Shown piece after piece: positions 45,869-59,700 of a DNA stretch of 64,000 bases. Within the stretch, counting starts at the first letter, position 1. Each line of letters opens with the position of its first letter. The DNA is from Lunularia cruciata. Taxonomy: Eukaryota > Streptophyta > Marchantiopsida > Lunulariales > Lunulariaceae. The notes under the pieces are model-generated. The model saw only the letters and a program-made list of their open reading frames with translations. It was not told the DNA's origin and ran no database searches. Position numbers and translations under genes: made by a program. The stretch is from positions 59,832,501 through 59,896,500 of the forward strand of contig OX419761.1 in the NCBI GenBank assembly GCA_948567375.1. The letters run 5' to 3'.

Positions 45869-47596
45869 AACCCGCTTGGGCACGAGGTGTGATTTATAAT
45901 CATATCGATCAGAACAAACACGAGGTGACAGCATATTAACTCCAATCAATCCGCCATGTGTTCTATCGTGTTCGAACTATTTGAATGGAACCCTCCGGAC
46001 TTTAATTAATCAGATTCTTCCACTGTAGGACCTCGATACATCTTAAATCTTATATCCTAATCAAAAAGACAATGACTCCTTGAAATACTTTTTCATGTCC
46101 TTGTTTTCCCTTTCGGGTGTCAAGTTACATCGTGCGTGGAGAATGACCCTTACTGTGAAACCTATTTCTAGAGAGAAAGCGATAAAAGGAAAGTGAACGG
46201 GATGAGAAAGCCTGAGTAGCGAGCACAAAGAGGTGTCAGAATGTGGGATCATTTTCTTCAGATCATGCATCCAAAAGTGGAAGTCAACAGTCCTTGAATT
46301 TTGAACAATTTTGCGGAAATCAGTCTTGGTATCCCTTGTCTCAACTGCAGCCTGTCCAGCACAGTCAGCTGGTCTGGCAAAGGCTGATTACTTCGACTTT
46401 GCAGGCAAACAGCTGATGGAGCTCGAAAATCCTTTAGCTTGCGAGTTTGATCACGCTAATGCAGGTGCCTCACATCCTTTCCACAATGCATCAATCTTAG
46501 CCCGTTATTCTTTCCGTACACAACATTCACCTTGTGATTAAACTATTGTAAACTTCGACATGAGCCAGGATCCTTAAAGTTTGGGTTCGCGAGTCCACAT
46601 ACAACTATTTATGATCATTTTCCACAGAAATGAGACGGCAAGCTCACAGCACCATGACCATTTTAGTCAACAGCACGCAACGATCGTGCTCCCTTGTTTA
46701 CATTCTCAGACGTACGAACACACCAAGAAAATCATGCGAGGGAATAATCTCCTCTTATGGAACCGTTTTGGTGGCATAATATCCAATTGATTGGACTTCT
46801 CTCAGCTCGCCAGTGGCCTTTGATAAGCAGGAAAAACTCAATCTTGCAATGAATACTAGCAATGAATCGCTGGTCACTGCCATTTCATATCTCATACAAA
46901 CCCGGAGATGGATTCGGTAGCCAAGTCTATAGTTGTCGCTCACTCGCTTCCCTGTATCCTCGGATCTGGCTGTATTGCAGATCAAAGCCATTATGGAGCA
47001 GAGTGACTCCTCCTACTCATGAGAATATGGTTCTATCATGTGGGATAACTGGCTGGCAGATCCTTGTTAAAACTGTACAGAACTGTTTGGATATGCAGGA
47101 AACCAGAGCTGGAGTAGAGGGAAAGCTCTCTGACCATCAGCCCGCCATGCTTAAGTTCTGAGCAGCACACGGAAGAATCCGTGGAGAAGGGCAGAAATCC
47201 TGAATGCAGAGAATTTGAACATATGCCTTCTCTTTATTTGGAAGCCTCCGACAGTGGAAGAGGTCTATTGCAACTGTTTCCATAGAAGCCCCCTGTGTGG
47301 TAAGAACAGGCCTTATTGAATCCGATTATACTTTGCTGATCTAAGCAAATCTCAGCTTCAGCAAATCCAGACATTGAGCTGTCAGGCTGTTAGCAGCAAA
47401 CTGCAAAACTGTCTAGCTTTGCCATAGAAGATCTTGGTGCATTTCAGTGCTTATAATTGTGTAGTTTCTATGTTTATTATCGGGGGACAGTGTTGAGTTT
47501 CCTCTAAAGGCATCGGAAAATTACACCCAGGAGAGGGACCCGGAGAGGAGATCACTTAGAATCACCGTGAGCCTTTCAATGATAAGCCGACCAGTT

Positions 47597-47623
47597 GAAC
47601 AAACGAGAACTTCTCGTTTGTTC
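47597..47623. repeat. Perfect 13-bp hairpin with one-base loop
   Basis: GAACAAACGAGAA and TTCTCGTTTGTTC flank a single C. Confidence 0.85.
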
Positions 47624-48073
47624 GTATCTATCCTGAAGCGCCCCAGCAAAAGGTTGGAATCACGACCTATAATTGATATCGTGTTCGGTTGAAGAAGGAA
47701 GTACCTAGAGTAGAAATTGTTTCTCCTTTCGCAAGATATACAAGGAATCTTGCTGAGACCACTCACTAAGCGTTTACATGGTGCGAAGTCGTGAAGTCAA
47801 AGAATTGGACTAGCACGTCCAACTTGACTGCTGCTCGAATCTATTACAGCTGTCTAGCTGGGTTGCAGCCCACACGAGATGATAAGTGTTCTCAAATACT
47901 GTAGATGGGTTGAAATTGATTTGGACATCCTAATATACTTGTTGAATACCTTTCGCCAAATTTGAGCATTAGCCTAACGAGCAGGGTTGTAAGTTCTCAG
48001 AACTACCGGTTATAGGAACGAGAAATTCCTGTTCTGGTGTTGTGATACTAACGTTTGACGAGTCAAAGGCTCT

Positions 48074-48109
48074 ACCCTGGCTCTAATATCCAACTATTAG
48101 AGCCAGGGT
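48074..48109. repeat. Perfect 15-bp hairpin
   Basis: ACCCTGGCTCTAATA and TATTAGAGCCAGGGT flank the loop TCCAAC. The arms are identical. Confidence 0.85.
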
Positions 48110-50485
48110 GCAAAGCGTGCTACTGTACTTAATGATTGTTGGCTGTCTTTATGAAGATGCCGTGTTTTCTCTCTCAAATAGAGAAAAAGGCTGATTTTCA
48201 ATACATTGTTCCTACCTTGAAGCCGCCTTTGACACATTTCGTCCACTATGCAGTTATGCGAGGTAAACAAGAAGCAAGTTCTCTTCGCTAGTCAACACGG
48301 AACAATATTGTAGCATTGTCTACTAGCTGCACCACAGCACTACCAAATATGCTGGGTAAACTAGATGCAAGTGCTGGTAGCTAGTCAAAGTAGCTACGAG
48401 AACTTGGTCGGTAGGGGTGTCGTCATGGTGTGAAGGCCCTCTTATGGTTCCATTCAAGCGAGGACGTGATGTAAAAGAATCTCATGGGGCTGAAATTACT
48501 CTGTAAGGGAAAGCAAAACTGGAGCGTGTATTTCGTTCAGAGAACGAGGTACTGGATGCATGTCCACTTTCAGACAGTCAGAAGAGAATTTAAGTGCACA
48601 GACGATAAATCTGCAAGTCAGAAGTCTAACTGTAGTTGCTATTTTCTGAAGCTGATGATCGCCTGTCAGACATTCATGACACAGAGACAGAATTGGATTT
48701 TCAGGGAGTTAGAAAAGTGACCAGTTGAAGCGGCTCTTCGAGGTAAGTTACATCCCTCCGCTGAACCCAAGTTGAGCATGATCAGGAACCAAAGCCATTC
48801 ACCATTAACCTTGTTGCTAAAGTGTGAGATTCCGTCCTCTCTCTTCCTGGAAATCCACGGTTCTCCTTTTGGAACATTCTCACCGCTATTGGCTGATTGC
48901 GTATCCTCCTTGGCGCCCACACGGTGAAGTCAACGTGTTTTGAGTTCAAAGGAACGACACAGTCGCATGCATAGCTATCCTTCCACGGGAGCCAAGCAGT
49001 CGAACCAGCTTTCGTGACGTTTAAAGTTAGATTTGGGTGACTCGAGATTATATCCTCCCGGGACGCGGCTGTGAGGATCTCCCTTCGGTATGTGTATGAC
49101 AAGGACAGACAAGTTGTGTATTTATGATCTTCATGCCCTAAAGCTCCATCTGCGGGGCCGTTCAGAGCCGCACATTAATCACTATGTCGTCGCTTGTGTC
49201 GGAAGTCTTTGCACGTTGCTTGCCTGCTTGCGTACTGTGAATCCCGATGCACCTTTTATGTTGCGGGTGTCTTTGGTTCCAAAGGTCTTGATCTAATAAG
49301 CGAGCAAACAACCACGTTTCTTGAGATTCTAGTATGCAATATTGCCGAAGAAGGCTCCAGGTGCCGCAACAACGCAGAAATGAACGCGATTGAAAACTGG
49401 TAGACCTTACGAGGTCGAGCACAAGATTCGATGGGATATTCAAGGGCAAGTGCTGGAACCAACCGTTGATCAAACTGAACTGAACCTATAAAGCTCATGA
49501 AGACTCCGCAGGGAACCAAAAACCGGGCGGATGCACAACACACCACAGTGAATGAGAAGAGGATATACTCGGTGGAAACGTGAGACAACTAAGCGGAAAT
49601 GGGACTTTTTGGCTAACGCGTGAAGTCATCTCACGTTAAACCAGAAATCTTATCCAACTGCGATTCGACTCAGAAAGAGATCAATTTACTTGGGAGCACC
49701 GAGCAAAGTCAACCCAAGGCCACGGGAATCGATCGGGACCAGATATTGGGACGTCGTCTTCGTCAGATCTGACATTGGAGAAAGGTAACAAGTGGCACGG
49801 ATTGCAATTTGTAGGGAACCTGGGAGAGTATGGGCTCGAAATTCGAAAGAGTACAGTGTCGATGGTGATATGTAATAACTCAATCTATCTCCCTCAGATG
49901 ATATCACGTGATGTCAAGCCAATCGTAGTTATTCACCACCCCTGGCAAGATTCACTCGAACGAAACACGAGAACAGAAGCAGTGCCTTCAGTCAAGAGCG
50001 CGCCAGGGTAATCAAACATGTACAACGTAAGGAAATTGGAAGTGCTTATGTGATACTCAAACACTTGGGAGAGAGCCAGCCGCAGACATCTGCGACCGAC
50101 TGCTTCTGACCCAAGTTGGAATCCGAAATCCAAATCAACCCTTCGCTTCGGGCTGTGTGATTTATCTCGACTGGAAATTATCGCCAAGTTCTTGCTGGAA
50201 CCAACCCCATGTGACTGACTTCTGTAAGTTTCTGTTTTGCTTTCCCGGGTCAAGAACAGCCGCAGCTCCTTTATGACTCACTTTCCCATTGACTGCATTA
50301 TCAGCCATGCACTAGTTATCCTCAAAAGGGAGACAGAGCGTGATAGAATCATCTTCCATCTCCCCGTTCATTTCCACCAGTGCCATGGTTCTTGCGAAGC
50401 GTCTTCCTGGAGTAAAGTCGCAGTGCAGAAATATAACATAAAGATACACTCCGCATAATTGCTCAAACTGGTTATTCTGGCCTCA

Positions 50486-50506
50486 CAGCAGCAGCAGCAG
50501 CAGCAG
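50486..50506. repeat. (CAG)7 microsatellite
   Basis: Seven uninterrupted CAG units, followed by CATG. It is not in a supported coding region. Confidence 0.95.
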
Positions 50507-51628
50507 CATGCACGTAGTAAAGAAGTCAACAACATTACTATTGTAAACACAAGGAATATCTATCTAACAACCACGAGTAGAAATGGGTTCACTCTATGCC
50601 GTTTACCATCAAACAAAACATGGTGGTAGAGATGGGACAGACGAGGTTTGAACGATCGTAGTAAATATCACAAGCAACCGAGAATGGTGATCATGACTTG
50701 AATTATTAGTCTCCTTGAAACAGCCGATGTTTTAACCAGGTACGGGACTGCACTGACCAGACCTACACTGTCGCCATTCTGGATCTTACTATCACAATCT
50801 GACAAGATTTTAAAATAAGGTGAAAGTCCACTCTGGTGAACGGTCTTTCAAATTTGCGCCATTTAATCAGCCAGAAGGACTTCTTCATATGTCTTTCGAT
50901 TCGTGTTTTGACCTTTTGAGCACAGAAAGCCTTCAATGTGAGTATATATTCCTTTTCCGATCGTGGATTTCGCCATGTTCTATTGCTTTTTGTAATCAAT
51001 TGTGTTTACTTCTTTTCTTCCAAAACAACCAACTTTACGGGATCATATGTACATATCAAGTATTCTCAAACTGTTTTTCGTCATTCTTCTCGGCTTTTAA
51101 CTTTTATGTTCTCACCCTTCAATAAATTTAAATTGAAGTGAGAGAACAACCATTCAATTCAATGGAGCTCGAACTTTTCAAGCAGAAGTGCATTTGGAGT
51201 GATTTTGAATGTGGTGGAAATTATATTTTGTGCAAAATTATGTATGCAATAATTATAATTTTCCTGAATAAATCACGGATTTCTTAAAACACTAACATAA
51301 GTTTACCAAGTATTAAGTGAATCCCATTTATTTAATTTTATGTGATCAGGCTCGTACACCCAATCAATAAACTATGTAGTATATAAAAGCAATGATATGC
51401 AGAGGCCGTTTGAAGAAAGGCGATCCACACCCGCGGATTATCGTTAGACTCCTACCCCAGGACATCAACATGAAATGCTGTCTCAATCACATCGAAGATC
51501 AAGTAGACTTCAAACATTCCTGAGCTACAATATAGTGAACGTTCTGTTTACACATATGGCAACTTGAGCCGATAGTTGTTGCTCTCCAACCTCAAGTCAT
51601 ACCCATGATGGAGCTCGTGGTAAACGCA

Positions 51629-51652
51629 CTTTGAAATTTGGAAATTTCAAAG
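51629..51652. repeat. 11-bp palindrome
   Basis: CTTTGAAATTT and AAATTTCAAAG flank GG. A second palindrome (ATCATTTCATGAAATGAT, 51741-51758) lies about 90 bases further on. Confidence 0.8.
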
Positions 51653-53399
51653 GGTATGAAAGAAGGTTTTAAATTTGTTGAATAAACGAACGAAAGCGCC
51701 AACTTTGGAAATGTCTATCGTTTAGGCTTACAAGTCTAACATCATTTCATGAAATGATTATTCATGCACTTTATGGATGGAAAGTTGACTTGTAGTAGCT
51801 CGAGACAAACGTGAAATTTGGTTTTATGCCAAGGTAAATAAAGCATAGGTATCATCTGCGAGGGATAAATATCAAGTAATGATGCAAGGAGTGATTAGTG
51901 CAATGGTTACGAGAAGCAAGAGATCTTTGTGTTGCAGCTGGCTGTGGGAGTTCATTCAGTCCATAAGCAATAATTGGCAGCAATTTCTTCAACTTCTTCT
52001 TTGCATTCATTCAGTTTAGGAGAGATTAGGGTCACCATAAACCCTAACCCTGAGACCATGACCCTTTGGTTTGTGGGGCATCACGCTTGCTTTTGTAACT
52101 GTCTCCCGCGCAGTCTTTGGACTATGTTCTGGTCATGAGTCTCTTTGGCCTCTAAGACATTTTTGTCCGTGCATTGAGCTAAACGACTGAATTGGATCGA
52201 GATTTCGTGTCACATGAACAATAGAATGCGAAACCGTTTCCGTTTGGATTCCGCATTCTGTAAGATCCAAATTTTATGTGAAGAACATCACCTTGTCGTA
52301 CTAATTCAACATATGCGGTCTCATGGAATGCAGCAGTGATATCGACAGTAATCGGGAAACCCACATGCGTGAAGTTTAACGAATAATGCAAAATAGGAAC
52401 AAAGAGGCAACAAAGACCTTGCGGGCAAGGGATGTTGGTATGTAGCGCATGATTCAATTGTCGCCGCTTGTCCGTCCTCAACGTCACACCATTATGGTAC
52501 TTCTAGCATTGCGATACACTTATTTAAGTTTGTATTCCTCGAGTTTGGATTACAATTTGATGATTCTCTCTTACTATTCGTTCGGGAGTCATGAATCATA
52601 CACGTGATACGTGCCGTGTCAGTTGTATGTCAGCTACAGCTCAATATGGTCGCCAGCCACAGATCCTGAAGATCTGGTTGACTGGGGAAACTACAGTACT
52701 GGTTCGCCCACAGTAACTTGAGATCGGCAATAGGCGATGTCAAGGGCATTCTTCTAATCATCATATGAGGCTTGATCACTAAAGGACTTAAATTTGCGGT
52801 TCCGATTGATAATAGTAGCCCCAGTTCTGCGGCGATTGTAGTAGGTCACAAGCGGTCCCTTGACTTCAATTTTGTCCGTTTCTGCACCGTCTTCCTTTAG
52901 CTTGAGCATGCAAGTGATTCTCGCGCGCAGATTGTCTCGCCAAGTGGAAAACGCTTTCTTCCCCATGAGTCATCCATCAATTTCACAAACTTGTCATTGC
53001 CGCAGGCTCTGCAGAAACTTGATGGCCAATTATGATGAAGGCTAGACGACTTAACTCGCCGTGAAATCTGACGACAGTTGGTCATTGAGTCCGTCAAAGT
53101 TTGTTCAGCTGGTTGGTGTAAGTACATATGTCCACGGTTTGAATGGCTGATCCAAGATTTGCCATCTCATAAACAGGAGGATCACTAAGGTAGGTGCTAG
53201 CCATAGGTAGAGAACAATTTCATGTTCTAGCCCACAACTGTAAGTTCGGCGGACGATCTTCAGAGAAATATTTTAATTCAAGGAGGGATACTGGGACTTT
53301 AATATACTTATATTTACGGTATTGCGACGCCAGTTACTCCACCCGCCACCCGCTGCCACAAACTCTCCGCATCGTGACTTTGCCTCTCATGCAAAAGAG

Positions 53400-53726
53400 A
53401 AAGAGTTGGTAACCAAGGAAAGTAGATCAAAGTTTTGCTCAGTCAATACATTTATCTCGGGCCAAACCGTATATGAAAACCTTTAGTTTAGTCTGAAGTA
53501 ATTGAACTTTTGCATGTACCCGTATCGGGGCTCTAAGATGACAGAGAAGGTACTAAATCGAAAGAGTTGGTAATCAAGGAAAGTAGAGCAGAGAATTGCT
53601 CAGCCAATATGGTTATCTCGGCCGAATAGTAGTCTGTCTGTAAAAATGTTTTGTTTAGTTTGAAGTCATCGAACTTTTGCCGACCGCGGTCTCGGGGCTC
53701 TAAGATGATGGAGAAGGAACTCAATC
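53400..53726 (+). repeat. Two-copy tandem repeat, period about 161 bp
   Basis: Copies start AAAGAGTTGGTAACCAAGG at 53400 and AAAGAGTTGGTAATCAAGG at 53561. They share TTGCTCAG, TTATCTCGG, TTTAGTTT, GAACTTTTGC and TCGGGGCTCTAAGATGA. They have clearly diverged (roughly a fifth of positions), so the duplication is old. No coding use is seen. Confidence 0.85.
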
Positions 53727-54926
53727 AGTCCCGATTAAGAAGGGCGTGATATGCGTCCGAATCTTAAGTTGTCCTTGCGAGAGAGAAAGATTCGGGAGGC
53801 CCTCCACATAACTAATGGACATCTAGTTTAATTAGAGGGGACACCTGCTGAGTGGTGCGGTTGCAAGTCCAGTTGTAACGTTGACTTGTAATTTGTTATT
53901 ACTCTATGAGGAAGAGCCTGTGTTTAAGTACAGACGATAATCTGAAATCAAGGTAGGAAGCATGTAGCATGTAGCATGCAGGTTTCGATTCGACTGCAGT
54001 CCCCGGGGAACAGCGGTGGATCACCGGGTTGGGATTTGAGATAGTGGTGAGTGGGCCCTTGATTTTCAGCACCGGCAGTGAATGTCCAAAGCCGGATGTT
54101 CTCAGCAGTGTGCTTCCTTCATTTCTGTGTGTTGGACCTCATGGACGACCCATTCTTCAGACTCATCTCTCTTCAAACATCTCTCCTCCTCCTTCGTTTG
54201 TCTGGTTGACAAAAGTCCACTCGGTCGAGAAAGAGTCGGAGGGAGCCTGCTTGGAAAGGAAGGAAAGACAGAAGGGAAGGGGAAAAAGAAATCTATACAG
54301 GAGGAACAGCCAAGCGAATCGGGTTTAGGGATGCAGTATTATAAGAGCTTCCTGAACGGACTGGAATCTTACCACCTATTACTCAAGAGCTTTTTGTTTG
54401 AGCGAAACCCGATTGTCATTTTGATGTGGGACCTGCAAGTCCCTTCATATATCTCCTTCACCACCATCATCGTCTGAAGCTAAAGCTCGTGTTCTTGCTT
54501 TGAGAAAGGAAAGTAGCAGCGCCATAAAACACTTCCTGCCTCTGAATCCCTCTCTCTCTCTAAACACGGAGGACAAGGACGATTGAGATAGGTTTCGCTC
54601 GGTCCAGGAGTAGATGATAGACGAGACGATCACACGGTGGGTGAGTTCAGGAGTCATCATCCCACGATTCTGTCGGTAGGAGTGGTCGGTATGTGAAAGT
54701 GTATGCAAGTGGTGTGGAACCTAAAGATTCGGTTCTATACAGAAAGCACCAGCTCGAGCACTCGTTCTGCAGTAAGCAAATCGTGTTGCGAAGGAAGGTG
54801 ATCGACCTTCCTAGAAGGCTAGAATTGCATGAGGCAAGCTAAGGAGGTACTGGGAAGGGAAGCGGTGTCCGAAGAAAAACAGAAAGAGAAAAAGAACGAG
54901 AGGGTCGAAGAATTGGAGTAGTAGGA

Positions 54927-56761
54927 ATGGAGGTAATTTCGGCTCACAGCTGCGTGGTGGTGCCTGCTAAACCCATCAGGGAGCACTGGTTACCGCTCTC
55001 GAATTTAGATCGAGTAGTCATGCCCACGTATGTGAGAGTGCTGCTAGCCTATAGCCTCTCCGGGCCGAACAAAGGGACTTACACAGAGGTGTTGAATGCG
55101 CTCAAATATTCGCTGGCTAGGGTCCTGGTGGACTTTTATCCGATGGCCGGTCGATTGGGAGTTCAAGAAGATGGGCTAGTCAATCTTCATTGCAACAGCG
55201 CCGGTGCCGTTTTCACGGAGGCTTGTGTCAATCAGCCGCTGAATACCGTGGAATTTGGTAATGACATGTGCACCCTCTCGGGGATGGATGCGGCCGATGT
55301 CGGGGCAGGACCTCTCTTTGTTCCTGCCAGGGATAAGCAAATCCCCGTGCTCGTAATTCAGGTATTCTTGCGCTCTTTTCTGTTATTGTTTCTTGCTTGC
55401 ACTTCAGATTCAGAGATATCTAGGTTTAGTGACTGGGAGGAGACAGAGGGCGACATATTCTCCTTCGACGGTTATCAGTTGATAAATCACAAGAAGAATG
55501 CCCCTCTCATATACGGATCTCAATTGCATCAATCAGACATGATTAGAATTAGAATTAGAACAACTCGTTCTCACCTTTTCAACTAAAAGCATATCCCTTG
55601 ACACCGATCCATATTTTCCTCGGTATCAATTTCGAGGTTGGCTCAATCTTTGCTGATCCGGTTTCCACCGACGTGCTTTCATCGATTAGTCTCAGGTGCA
55701 CGATTTGCACTATGTCATGGGCCGAGTAAGTCAGGTAGGGGGACTAAAATCTACTAGACCTTAATGTTGTTTTTCAGGTTACTCGATTCCCAGGCGATGA
55801 TATTGTAATTGGCGTGAACTGGCACCACACGGTTGCAGACATCTATTCGGGTTGCCACTTCCTGAAATCATGGGCCGAACTAGCGAGCGGCAGGACCCAT
55901 ACATCCTTACGTCCGGTTCATAGTCGGCATTTAATAAAACCGAGGGACCAGCTGGATATATCACTAGCAGAGAATTGGGCCAGACAAGCTCGGGTAGCTC
56001 GGGGTCACGTCGAGCGGGAAGAAGATCCTCCTGCAGTGCTAAGGGCATACGATCTGTCCTACGAGAAAAGTGTAGAGCTGCAAGAGAAAATTGACGAGGA
56101 GTTGGAGGGCAGAACTGTCGAGCTGTCTCTGAATTTGTCCGTGGCATCTACGGATAATAGTATAATGGCACAGATGTGGCGTCTCCTGGCCAAGGCCCGC
56201 AGAGCCGAAGAGCCGGATGACCGGGACAACGCTAGCAGGCTCTTCATGTTCGTAGAAGGGAGGAGCTTCCTGAATCTTCCAATGGGCTACTTCGGGAATG
56301 TAGTGGGCTGTGCATGTGCGAGAAGCACCGAGGAAGAGTTGACGAATGGTACTCTGGCGAGTAGCGCCCAGCTGATTCAAAGCGCACTTGCAGAAATCGG
56401 TTCCTTCGAGTTCTTCCAGTCTCTTATCGACTGGGTGGAAGCACAACGACTCTCGTCCGCTCGGCACGAGCAGGGGCTGTCGATGGAGCACTATGTGGCA
56501 GCAACTTTGTGGACGTTCGCACCACTTTACGGTCTGGACTTTGGCTGGGGAAGGCCGACCTACGCCCTTACAAATCCTGCTCCGAGACGGCTGTTTGACG
56601 GTCTCGTAATTCTACCCGGTCCTCATGAGCAAGCAAATAAGACGGCTCTCATCCAAGTACGTGCTTCCTGCTTAAACAGGCTCAAGGACGACCCCGAATT
56701 TCATAACCTCTGCTCACCTGTCCGGTTCCTTCAGAGCGAGCCTCAGCATTCGTCACTGTGA
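54927..56761 (+). CDS. BAHD (HXXXD) acyltransferase, two exons
   Basis: BAHD enzymes move acyl groups from acyl-CoA to hydroxyl or amine acceptors in plant specialised metabolism; they are usually cytosolic and monomeric. Exon 1 is 54927-55361, the intron 55362-55777 (GT-AG, phase 0), and exon 2 is 55778-56761, giving 471 residues, a normal family length. The N terminus has the typical SNLD near 27-30 and DFYPMAGRL near 71-79. The catalytic motif HTVAD (H162, D166) lies at the start of exon 2, and the structural DFGWG is at 399-403. The position of the intron just before the HXXXD region is common in HCT-type members. It most resembles hydroxycinnamoyl transferase-like BAHDs, but substrate cannot be told. 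Reading through the intron would stop after 219 residues, before HXXXD. The C terminus ends soon after the last motif and looks complete. Confidence 0.93.
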
Positions 56762-59700
56762 AGTGAGTGTCCCAAGTTAGTCTAGTCAAATTCTTTACTC
56801 TGGACCATTTTCTCTTCAGTCAGTCAGGGACGGCCCTTGTCTCCTACCCACCTTAATCCAGCTAACAGGGTTGATCCGTTGACGAGAGTGCTACCGGTTT
56901 TAAGGAGCTTGGAACGACAAAGCAAAGCAGAGTTATCCCGAGCTCCCACCTTCATCAAAACTAGTTAAAAATTGGCTGGGCTCCCTCGAACTTGGACCCG
57001 TTAGTTCATCAATGCCGTGCTCTGCTCAACAAGGAAGAAGGAGCCCATCATGTATCCAGGGATCCTATGAAGACAATAACTTTTCTATCAAAAGAGGACT
57101 GCTCGGGGGGATCAGGACTTCGCACGGAACGGTAAACAGGACGAAGCGATGTGTTACTCTCGCGCACGGCTCTGTACATACAAACTTACCGGTTCGACGC
57201 ATTGGCTCCATGTACGTACATCCTTACGGATACGAACGTTCTGCTCGTCTCGTCGTTGAAAGTTGATATTTTCCTCTAGTCTCCAAGATTACGAGAATCC
57301 ACTTAAGAATTTGTTCAGGTGGATTATTGCAGGTCTTGATAAGCTTATCGTTGCAATTTTCGTCGACATTGAGACTGTTACACTTTCACTGCCCCTTTAT
57401 ACAAAGTGAACTCGACACGTAAAGTTTCAACAGACAATCTCGAATGAGTCCAGTTGGCATTGAGTATCCTGACTGCTTATTCTGCTTTTGCTTAAGGGTC
57501 AATTGTCAAGTGTGTTGTACGTGTTGAGTATTCGATGTTGTAATGCGTGAATGTTTTATCTGGGCCAGAACATGCATCGTAGACCCGCCAACTTAATTGG
57601 CGCTCCAGCCGCCACCCTATAAGATGACCATATCAGGACAGCTATTTAACGAAGGCGTCCTGGAAGCTCGGCGTTTACTAAATGTCATACCCATAACACC
57701 GTAGCTGTCACGAGCCAAACGTGTTTAGTTAGCTCGCTCGGTGGAGCTGAGAGTTACGGCTCCCCAGGTTTATTTCTCAATCATCAGCTTCTATATGGGT
57801 CCGCAGATAAGATTGGAAGAGAGAGGAACGAACATGAGTTGGTTTGGCCGAGTGGACTACACGCTCAGCATCCACAGACCACTCGTGAAAGTTATCGCCA
57901 TGGTTTTGACACTCTTCTGGGTATGTACACTAGATGACCCCGAACTTCGTGAACGTCGAGAGATCCTAAACGGCAAATTTAAAGCGTCATTTTTATTGCC
58001 TTCAGTGAACTCTGTCCCGAGAGCGTGGAAATTCTGATAGAGATATGTCGACGGCTTTCTTCCACGTCCGAAGACAAGAGGAGGACCAGACCGAACCAGT
58101 GGCATCGAATGACGAGCTTAGCCTACATGGATCCCACACGGGAAGGTCAACACATTGGTAGAGAGATCAACGGCAAGTATAAAGCATCAAACGGGGAATG
58201 AATCACTGTCTACGGAACTACGGAAGCAAGAGAAACATAGCCTGAGAACTTGGCTAAAGAATAAGAGTATAATCTTCGTCTCAAGGAACAGGGGAACGTA
58301 CTAGGACAAAACCCGGACATGCATTCACTGCTCGGGACACACCAAGTATGGACGGGTTTATTGATGCCATCTATATATTCTAATGTTGCGCTCCAAGAAG
58401 AACAAGACACGAAACCCATCATTGAACGTCGAATGCGCTGCTGCCCAAGCATCTACGAGGTCTATCAACAAGTAACCGCAGTACCCGACAACTTGCACGC
58501 CACACCCCCGTTGCTTGGTGCCGAAAACCCTATACGTGGGTCTCACAGGCAAAAGGGGCTTTCGTGAATAATTACAAGACGTGCAAAGTTTTTACTTTTG
58601 TCCAGTTCGTTTGCTTCTGTGGAAAGATGAGCCTGTTGTCGGTACTCTGAAAAGATCCCGCGTTTTGAGATCTTCGAAAAGCCTCGAATTTTACGTTTCC
58701 CTTTTCCACAAACGGTGTATCTCTGAAACCCATATCTTCTCGTGACCAATCAAGCCACTTACTTCGTAAGCTTTTCCAGTCAACTCTGGAAGTTGAAGAA
58801 TATGACGGCTTTGTGCATACCGACAGGTTGACTACGGTAGTTCATCTTGCCAAGAACAGCATCCATATATTAGCAGATCTGGCACTCGGAAGATTGGACA
58901 CTCATGCTCATGCTCCAGGTCAAGTGAATTTTATGGTTTATCCAGGAATGAGTCGGGAACTCATGACTTATCGAGAATGGGCCAACTAGTGAGTTATGTA
59001 GGAAGAACCAATGAGGAATGTTTTGTCAGCGTGAGATTTATCTTGATTACGGGTATGGCAGTACTGGTAAACTAGCAGTCGATTATGCAAATTGCCCCCG
59101 ATATGTATATTAGGTGCGGATGCTGTTTGAAGGCTATTCTCGGACTCCAAAATTTTGTTCTCCAGTGAAGAGCTCGAGCACCACCCATCGGCGACCACAA
59201 GGACATTAAGAGAAGTGATGGGCATTGAGGACATCAGGAGTCCGCGTTGATAAGGTTTTCCCTTATGGTCAACCTTGAATTTGTCAGTGCAAACCTTCTA
59301 TTGTCCAACATGGAATTGGAATTTTGACTTTCTTAACTTGCTGAGACGATTGGTGAGTGAATTTTGAACGTGATGATTCCCGGCGAAAAGATGGCAACGA
59401 GAAATGATTTGCATCCACATGATGATTATTAAGAACTGGTGTTGAAGGCTTCCTCAGCGCCGCTCCACTGCTGAGATGCGAACACACATTTGCCATGTAA
59501 AAGGAATTATCTCGAAACGAGCTTATGGTTTACACGAGCCTGCTGAAGAAGTTGGCAGTATCTGCCTTCTGTACTTAGACCATCCATGATCGTGGAATAG
59601 AGCTCCTGCAATTTAAACGTCCACCGCATCTGATGATCATTTTCAAAAATGGTGGACATGTGCTTGATCGAGCACGGGGCTAATTCCTGTGTAAGCACAT

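Larger units (their letters stand above)
43945..54926. other. 11 kb interval without a recognised gene
   Basis: It holds CHFR 3' flank, many short open frames without domains or matching splice phases, several small hairpins (47597-47623, 48074-48109, 51629-51652, 51741-51758), an inverted-repeat element (45767-45868), a CAG microsatellite, a two-copy tandem repeat (53400-53726), and at the right end the leader of the BAHD gene. An AAACCCTAA telo-box-like motif lies near 52039. Confidence 0.4.

Noticed and set aside
52030-52060. Interstitial telomere repeat
   Set aside because: There are only about one and a half CCCTAA(A) units; at most a telo-box-like motif.
54927-55586. A 219-residue single-exon protein
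   Set aside because: This is the BAHD first exon read into its intron. It would lack HXXXD and DFGWG, whereas splicing restores a full enzyme.
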